The position numbers and the translations under genes were made by a program. Of a stretch of DNA of 64,000 nucleotides, positions 58,493 to 64,000 are shown piece by piece. A model generated the notes under the pieces. That model had not been told where the DNA came from and made no database searches. It saw only the letters and a list, made by a program, of their open reading frames with translations. The first letter of the stretch is position 1. Every line of letters begins with the position of its first letter. The stretch spans positions 285,254,817 to 285,318,816 of the forward strand of contig CM023448.1 in the NCBI GenBank assembly GCA_013339765.2, given 5' to 3'. The DNA is from Haemaphysalis longicornis (taxonomy: Eukaryota > Arthropoda > Arachnida > Ixodida > Ixodidae).

Positions 58493-60429
58493 GTTACGAA
58501 AAAACGTTACATAACTTTTCGCTACGCCTACCGAAAATGGAACAAGCAGTGACCATGGAATACTTGAAAAATACAAATTCAAACTGGGTTTTATGTGCCT
58601 TGTCCTGGACAATGAAAACACATGGAAAATGCAATTTCTTTATGACACCACGGTTACTCATTATGGCAACGGAAGTACCCCCACATGTGCAAGCGTTTTC
58701 ATTTTTCGCCTGGATCCCAAAACGGCCCGCCGCACAGGGAAAACCGAATTCTCTCTATAAAGCACGTCACGTTTACCGTACGGCCCCGGGTACCGGAGAA
58801 CGATTTTGGCGCGGGCTTCTTACGACGACGAAAAAGGCATAATTTCATGGCCATTACTAGTTGTCTGCAGGCACTAATTCTTACAGTCTGCCCCCTCGAA
58901 AAAAAAACAAGAAATCCAGGGACTTACTTATCCTTTCGTGTTCAACCGGGCTATGCCCTCAATCAACGCCGCCTGTATAAACATTGCCTAACGCGTGAGC
59001 GAAAAATGGCCAAACAGCCACTCTCCTGTTGCTCTCTCCTACCCTTCCCCGCTCCGTAGCCTTCCAGCGTGCTTTCGTGTCCGCCAGCCAGCGCCGCTTC
59101 TCGGAAACTATGCAAAATAGTGGAAAGTTTGTTTAGCGTTCCCGAGGCGGCGCTCCTACGCCTTCTTGTTTTTCACCATGCCTGTCTGTCTTGGTCTGTC
59201 ACTGATAAAACTTCCTTTGTCACGAAGAAAAATCCCTTGCGCTGCCGCAGGCTATGCCGGCTTTGCGCGCTTATCTACTCGGATCACAGGCCCTGAAATT
59301 TTCTGAGTGGGGCATCCCACCTCTATCCCCTCCGCATTTAGGTATTGTTTTGATCCCTCTGTTCGCACTCCGCATCGGTACGCACTTCTAAAATTGAGGA
59401 CTGTACTGTAGAAGCGCCCGGACAGCGTGGCGGGATCCCAGCTGCTTATCCTTTTGTTTCCTATAATTTTCTGAAGTTTACAAGCACGTGATATTATTGG
59501 AAAGTAATCGTAGAAGTGAGCGCCTGAACAAAAAACGTGCACGCAATTTTTTCTTCTCTAAATACTCGAGAAAAAAATATCAGTAAAATAATGGCTGCCC
59601 CATCCGAAAATATCGTTTTTCTGTTAGCTATATATGTCTACCCGACAATCAGTATGTTCTTACACTATTTCAGTCCGCCTCCGTCTTTATCTTTGGAAAA
59701 ATGCAGCAAGTATGAAGCGAGCGACACGTTGAACGAGATCCCCAGTGCGCCACAGAACTAGCGCCCCGTCGCGGCTAAGATGTAAGCGAAACTGCCCTTG
59801 AAGCCCAACAAGCAAGCTGACAGACACCCGTCGTAGAAGTGGGTGCAGCCTTCGCGACTCGCGAGCAGTGACGTAAGGCGAGATGTCCGCCGGCACGCGC
59901 CACATAGCGGATCAGTGCCTGAACTAAGCGTCCCTACCCTTCCCATTGAAAAGCGCGCGACGCGTCAGGCAATGTTAATACAGGGGGCGTTGGCTCAATA
60001 CACACACCAGCCCGCTTGACATGGCGCCGCTGCTTGGCTTGCGTGACCGGTGGCCCTAATAAACCCATCGCATTTGCAGTTGTTGCAAAAGCAGCTCGCG
60101 GGCGATTGTGTGAGGCGGAATACGCGCATGCGCCGCAAGCCAACATATCGCTCGGAACTTCACGATTGCCCCCTTTTTTTTTTATTCCTGGCGTCAGGCT
60201 GCCTGCTAGTTTATGGCCGTGACACGGGCCGTTGGCGCAGCATATAAGCGTGATGCAACCACCTGAGGTTTTGTCACGGAAAAGAAGTCTGTCAGGGCCT
60301 CTTATATCACGGTATTGAGACTGCCCACCGCATATAAAAAGGACGCCATCCGGGACGCCACTAAGAGTGTACTAATGCGTAGCATTATTAAGCAGCTTGT
60401 CTTTAGTGTGAGATTTTACAGTCAAAGTT
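58493..60429. other. Unique non-coding stretch
   Basis: No gene recognised. A TATA-like word (CATATAAAAAGG at 60332) is the only promoter-like motif and has no exon attached. Confidence 0.35.
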
Positions 60430-61283
60430 ATTGGTTTTTGTAAATCCTGTCCGACCAATTATCTCCATTTACGCTATTATAACGACTCGAAGTGGAACAT
60501 TCGCGAAATCTGCATTATTGTGGAAATGCAGGGGATTATACGGATTGCCATTTTCCGTAATTGCTTAATATTTTTCTTATTTTTTAGTTCTTCAAAATTT
60601 CGTTCCATCAATTACTTCCACTTCCGCTGTTATAACGACTACATTTAGAACTTTCGGGAAATCTTCATTATTGTGGAAATGCAGGGCTTCGCACGGTTAG
60701 CCATTTCCCGTAATTTTTTTATATTTTTCTTATTTTGTCTGTTTCAAAATTTTTTTGCACCAATTATCTAATTGGCGCTAATTTAACTATAATGGGTCTA
60801 ACTTCTGCAAAATCTGCATTTTTGTTCAAAGGCAGGTCGTTATACGGTTTGCAATTTTTCATATATTTTCATATTTTTGTTATTTATTATTTTTTCAAAG
60901 TTTCGTTAGACCAATTATCTCCATTTACCCTATTATAGCGACTACTTTTGGAAATTTCCCGAAATCTGCCCTGTTTCGGAAACGCAGGGCGTTACACGGT
61001 TCGTCTTTTTCCGGAATAATTTCATATTTTTCCTATTTTTTTAGTTTTTCAAAATTCGTTCGACCAACTATCTACATTTACGTTATTATAACGATTACAT
61101 TTGGAACTTTCCCGAAATCTGCATTATTGCGGAAATGCAGGGCGTTACACGGTTCGCCAGTTTTCGTAATTATTTTATATTTTTCCTATTTTTTTAGCTT
61201 TTCAAAATTTTGTTTGACCAACTATCTACATTCACGTTGTTATAACGATTACGTTTAGAGCTTTTCCGAAATCTGCATTATTG
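60430..61283 (+). repeat. 151-bp tandem satellite, block 2
   Basis: Five to six units start with GACCAATTATCTCCATTTAC-type text at about 60453, 60608, 60759, 60912, 61063 and 61215 (spacings 155, 151, 153, 151 and 152). Each carries TTATAACGA, CGAAATCTGCATTATTGTGG, AATGCAGGGCGTTACACGG and a TTTTTCTTATTTTTTAG stretch. Units differ by 10-20 percent, so it is not freshly amplified. It stops abruptly at 61283. Confidence 0.93.
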
Positions 61284-61616
61284 TGCCGGTTCAGACTGTC
61301 TTGCATGCGTAATCAAGCGAACGGCAATTAAACTGCGGCGTTTGATATCTCGGACTACGGATGCGCCAGAAGAATTCTGCCAATTGAAACTGCGTAGAGA
61401 CATGATTGCGCCTAACTTTCCAATACAAACATGCCTGGTTACTGTAGCCCCTAAAAAGTTAATTAATCAATTGTAGTTAATTGCGTCTCTGAAATCAATA
61501 ATTACATCTTATTTATGTGTCCTCCTGGGCGCATAACCTCACTGTGGAGGTGGTCTTCGCGTAAATCTAAGCGCCTATTTTTAAAAGAACCTGTCGACTT
61601 AACTTTGATGACCCTG
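61284..61616. mobile_element. Terminal piece of a DNA element inserted in gag
   Basis: The right edge, read in reverse, is CAGGGTCATCAAAGTTAAG and follows TA at 61617-61618. It cuts the gag frame exactly after a Thr-Thr-Tyr. The left edge is lost at the satellite boundary. CAGGGT ends with TA suggest a TA-targeting DNA element, but the other terminus is not present. Confidence 0.5.
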
Positions 61617-61618
61617 TA

Positions 61619-62010
61619 TATGTGGTACATGTGTCGCCAGGAATTTGAGCCCGCTGAAGCAGTGTATGCTCTGCTTTCTTCTTTGCGACGGAGTCGCCGA
61701 AATGGCTTGATATCTCTTCGACAAAGCAGTCCCAAGTCGTAAGCGTGTCTTCATGGTTTTCAAACCATGTGAGCGCTGTTCTATTCAAGGAAAACACGAC
61801 GTTCGTGAGCTGCGCACGAATGTCGTCTTCAGCGTTTTCCGAGAAGGTTCGTTGTTCTTGTTGGGGATGCCAGCTGGCCATTGGCGGCGTTTGCGGCTGA
61901 TGGCTATCGCCACGCGGAGGCATGGTGCGCAGCGCTCGTGGCTGGCCCGCGACTCGTCGGCTTCGCAGCAAGTCTTGTGGTTGCGTTGTTGCGTACCCAG
62001 CACCTCCACC
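61619..62010 (-). pseudogene. Ty3/gypsy-like gag fragment
   Basis: This minus frame belongs to the capsid region of an LTR retrotransposon. Landmarks are TALTWFENHE followed by WDCFVEEISSHFG and AEHTLLQRAQIPGDTCTTY, the W-x2-F ... W ... F-G pattern of retrotransposon gag. The N-terminal part is Pro/Gln-rich, as usual. A stretch expected between ENAEDDI and the LTNVVFSL helix appears to be missing, which suggests an internal deletion. The reading frame ends where another element is inserted at 61616. Orientation and position agree with the primer site and LTR to the right. Confidence 0.8.
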
Positions 62011-62508
62011 AATCTGTTACAACCGGGATTGGTTTATTTGCTGAATAACGTTGGCTCTGAAGGCGGAGGGAAAGCTGATGCACCGATTTCCAAAACGTGG
62101 TTATGTCCCAGCTCCTTTCTTCTTTCTCGAACGTCCCCGTTCTTCTTGTTCTTCAATAGTATACGTGTGTAGAAAAAAAAAACTCATGTTGCCTAAGTAA
62201 TGACAACGCACTTCTGCCTCAACTCAAGCAAGGCAGCACTCACCGGACCGAAACAAACGCGAATCACACTGGAATTTCAGAGAATACTCGGCAGTAGCAT
62301 ACGCAGGGTTTCATTTCGGAGTGGCCGGACCCTGAAAGAAAAATGAGAAGGAGCTAGAACATGACAAGAGAAAAAAGAAAATTAATGAAATATACATTGG
62401 TGAATGTCTACGAATGCATAAGAATCCCTCTCATCCCTCACGAACTTGAGGTTCGGCCAGATGAGCACGCCTTGCTCTGGCTTAGGAAGCCCGTGTTGCA
62501 ACCGTGTC

Positions 62509-62526
62509 ATCCCACCGCTGACACCA
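62509..62526 (-). other. Primer-binding site, tRNA-Leu type
   Basis: The plus strand reads ATCCCACCGCTGACACCA, which looks like the 3' end of a tRNA-Leu including CCA; the minus strand TGGTGTCAGCGGTGGGAT would be the retroelement primer site. It starts 2 nt after the LTR edge (62529), the normal spacing. Which Leu isoacceptor matches best cannot be settled by eye. Confidence 0.8.
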
Positions 62527-62528
62527 GT

Positions 62529-63383
62529 TGTTGCGACCGGGCGGGGGCACCCGATCCGAGCTCCGTGGCCTCCGACACACGAGGGGTAGCGTGTATGATG
62601 CGAGCGGCCAGCCGCTGTTGCAGCCGTGAAGAAGTCCAGAAGCCGTAGGCTAACGTAACTGTTTACTTCATAGCGAGAGGTTAGCCGAAGCCAAAAAAAA
62701 AAAAAAAAACAATGCCCCGACGGGCGAGGTTACAATACAGGACTCGAGCAGAGCGACCGCATGGATTCGCTGCTCAGACAGGAATGGTTTACAGCGCTTG
62801 CGAGGGTCTATTTATACCCAAAAGCGGTAACGGTCAAAACGCCAACAAGCGGCAACACGCCACGAACGTCACAGACACACACAACGCTCTTTCCAGAGTT
62901 CGTGACAGTCGGTGGCCTCGGCGCACGTTGAGTCGGAGAGAGGGGAGAGAGGAGGACTCCACTGAGTTCGCGGGGCCTCTGTGTCCTTGAAGAGCGTTGA
63001 GACGAGCCTCGCCGGCAGCCGCCGAAGTTTTGAAATGCGCCGAAAGCGAAGCGTCTGACTGGGCTTGTCGAAACTTGTCACCGACATGGTGGCGCCTGAC
63101 GGCAGAAAAGCGCACGCAGTGGCTTCGCCGCACAGCTGAGGAGTGATGCGGGAAAGTACGGCAGCGCTGGCCGATTCGTAACAGCTTCTCCGCCGGGGGT
63201 CCGAGATCCCGATGGATAAGGGTCTTCAACCGTTGTCCGGAGGGATGCTGTCGAAGTGAAGTGCTCGGCAGACGCTCGACTCCAGGCTGGGCTGTACGAC
63301 ACCGTGCTGGAGCTTCACCGGGCCGGTCACGGGACGAGTAGTGGCTCCCCAAGAACATCTCTGGCTTGGTCAGGCAAGCAACA
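62529..63383 (-). mobile_element. 5' LTR of Ty3/gypsy-like retrotransposon
   Basis: The ends are TGTTGC and GCAACA, a perfect 6-bp inverted pair in the TG...CA form. The primer site begins 2 bp beyond the right-hand end in element orientation. A TATAAATAG box lies at 62808-62816 on the minus strand, about 570 nt into the LTR. The gag fragment is about 500 nt further downstream. The length of 855 bp is within the usual range. No second LTR occurs in the window, because the element is cut by another insertion and a satellite; its outer target duplication cannot be tested. Confidence 0.8.
62808..62816 (-). promoter_or_regulatory. TATA box of the LTR
   Basis: TATAAATAG on the minus strand, inside the LTR and in the correct orientation for the retrotransposon. 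Confidence 0.7.
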
Positions 63384-64000
63384 GAACAACACAGGAAGAC
63401 ACAACCGCATCGCCGGCAAGTGCGAAGACAAATCCACACTGAAGATCTACCAGGCTTTTAGTTGCGATAAAATACGCTAATAACTAACTACTCTAGTTAT
63501 ATTTTAGCCCAGCAGTACTTTAGACAAGTGCACAAACTTGAAAGGTGACATTTCGCGTGATTGGAAATGTCCCACACACAAAAAAAAACGTAATCGTAAA
63601 GGGCGAAACCTGCGTCAGGAAAAACAATGAACTTGAGAAAGTCAGACGTCTACAGGCCACTTCTCGCACAGAGAGCTGCGATTTGAGCTCTCGTCATTGC
63701 TCTGAGTTTTCCCTTTCTGTACCGCACTTTAGGTGCGCCCGTTCTCTGAACGCTGCTGCGACCGCGTGAAAGGACACCGGTCGTCTTGTTCGACAAAGGT
63801 CGAGCGCGCGGAGGAGCGAACGAGATTTTCCAACGTTCAAACGAGAGGCGCGCACTCCTTTTTGGAGGCGGCGTTCCCTTGGCGCGATGCGAGCTCACGG
63901 CTTTGCCCCTTCGCGTGCCCGCACTGAAACACGCGCCACAAGTACGTGCGGAAGTCTTTGCTATCTCCTCGTTGCTCGCCTTTTTGCGAACGCGTTCGGC
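63384..64000. other. Unique non-coding end of window
   Basis: No gene recognised; positions 63680-64000 are CpG-rich. Confidence 0.35.

Overview
The window looks like intergenic or intronic DNA from a hard tick (Ixodidae, probably a metastriate genus). The main evidence is a set of tRNA-derived SINEs of the kind that fill tick genomes (best copies at 12570-12806, 26071-26320 and 43815-44057, with box A, box B and target-site duplications). 3' ends of RTE-type and RNase H-bearing non-LTR retrotransposons and very abundant simple repeats agree with this. I found no intact host protein gene, rRNA or functional tRNA. Every recognisable coding stretch is a decayed transposon piece: a Tigger/pogo transposase C-terminus (16684-16910), an RNase H tail (18125-18712), an RTE C-terminus (19897-20114), three non-LTR C-terminal zinc-knuckle regions (44560-45046, 47090-47335, 52290-52901) and a Ty3/gypsy-like gag (61619-62010).

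Layout. 1-13.5 kb: mostly unique sequence, one 1.9-kb element packed with ACACCCTTTTT motifs (3541-5430), pogo-like termini around 9.4 and 10.5 kb, and one SINE. 13.5-17.8 kb: a second copy of the ACACCC element, split by other DNA including a 2.1-kb inverted repeat whose right arm carries a 700-bp Tigger/pogo element. 17.9-25.6 kb: non-LTR and RTE tails, TA-flanked MITEs, a 1.3-kb tetranucleotide tract and a near-perfect 0.42-kb hairpin. 25.6-42.8 kb: two Foldback-like elements with minisatellite inverted repeats and 9-bp target duplications, a third related pair of arrays, and a 70-bp minisatellite. 43-54 kb: SINEs, non-LTR remnants, inverted repeats, a second hairpin element and a GCGGCC array. 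54-64 kb: two oppositely oriented blocks of a 151-bp satellite, a 1.95-kb TA-flanked element, and the 5' end of an LTR retrotransposon with LTR, a Leu-type primer site and gag.

The most interesting structures are two families. (1) Asymmetric hairpin elements at 23463-23917 and 52106-52271: each has an 11-bp direct repeat, a shared GGGCTAGTTGGT motif 17-18 nt from one end and a nearly perfect hairpin abutting the other end, while the hairpin sequences are unrelated. (2) Foldback-like elements at 25653-28238 and 40525-41546: each has a 9-bp target duplication, ends starting GGGT (one end of the first is degenerate) and inverted repeats built from a minisatellite private to the element. Calls rest on reading the sequence alone; element boundaries inferred from duplications are stronger than family names.
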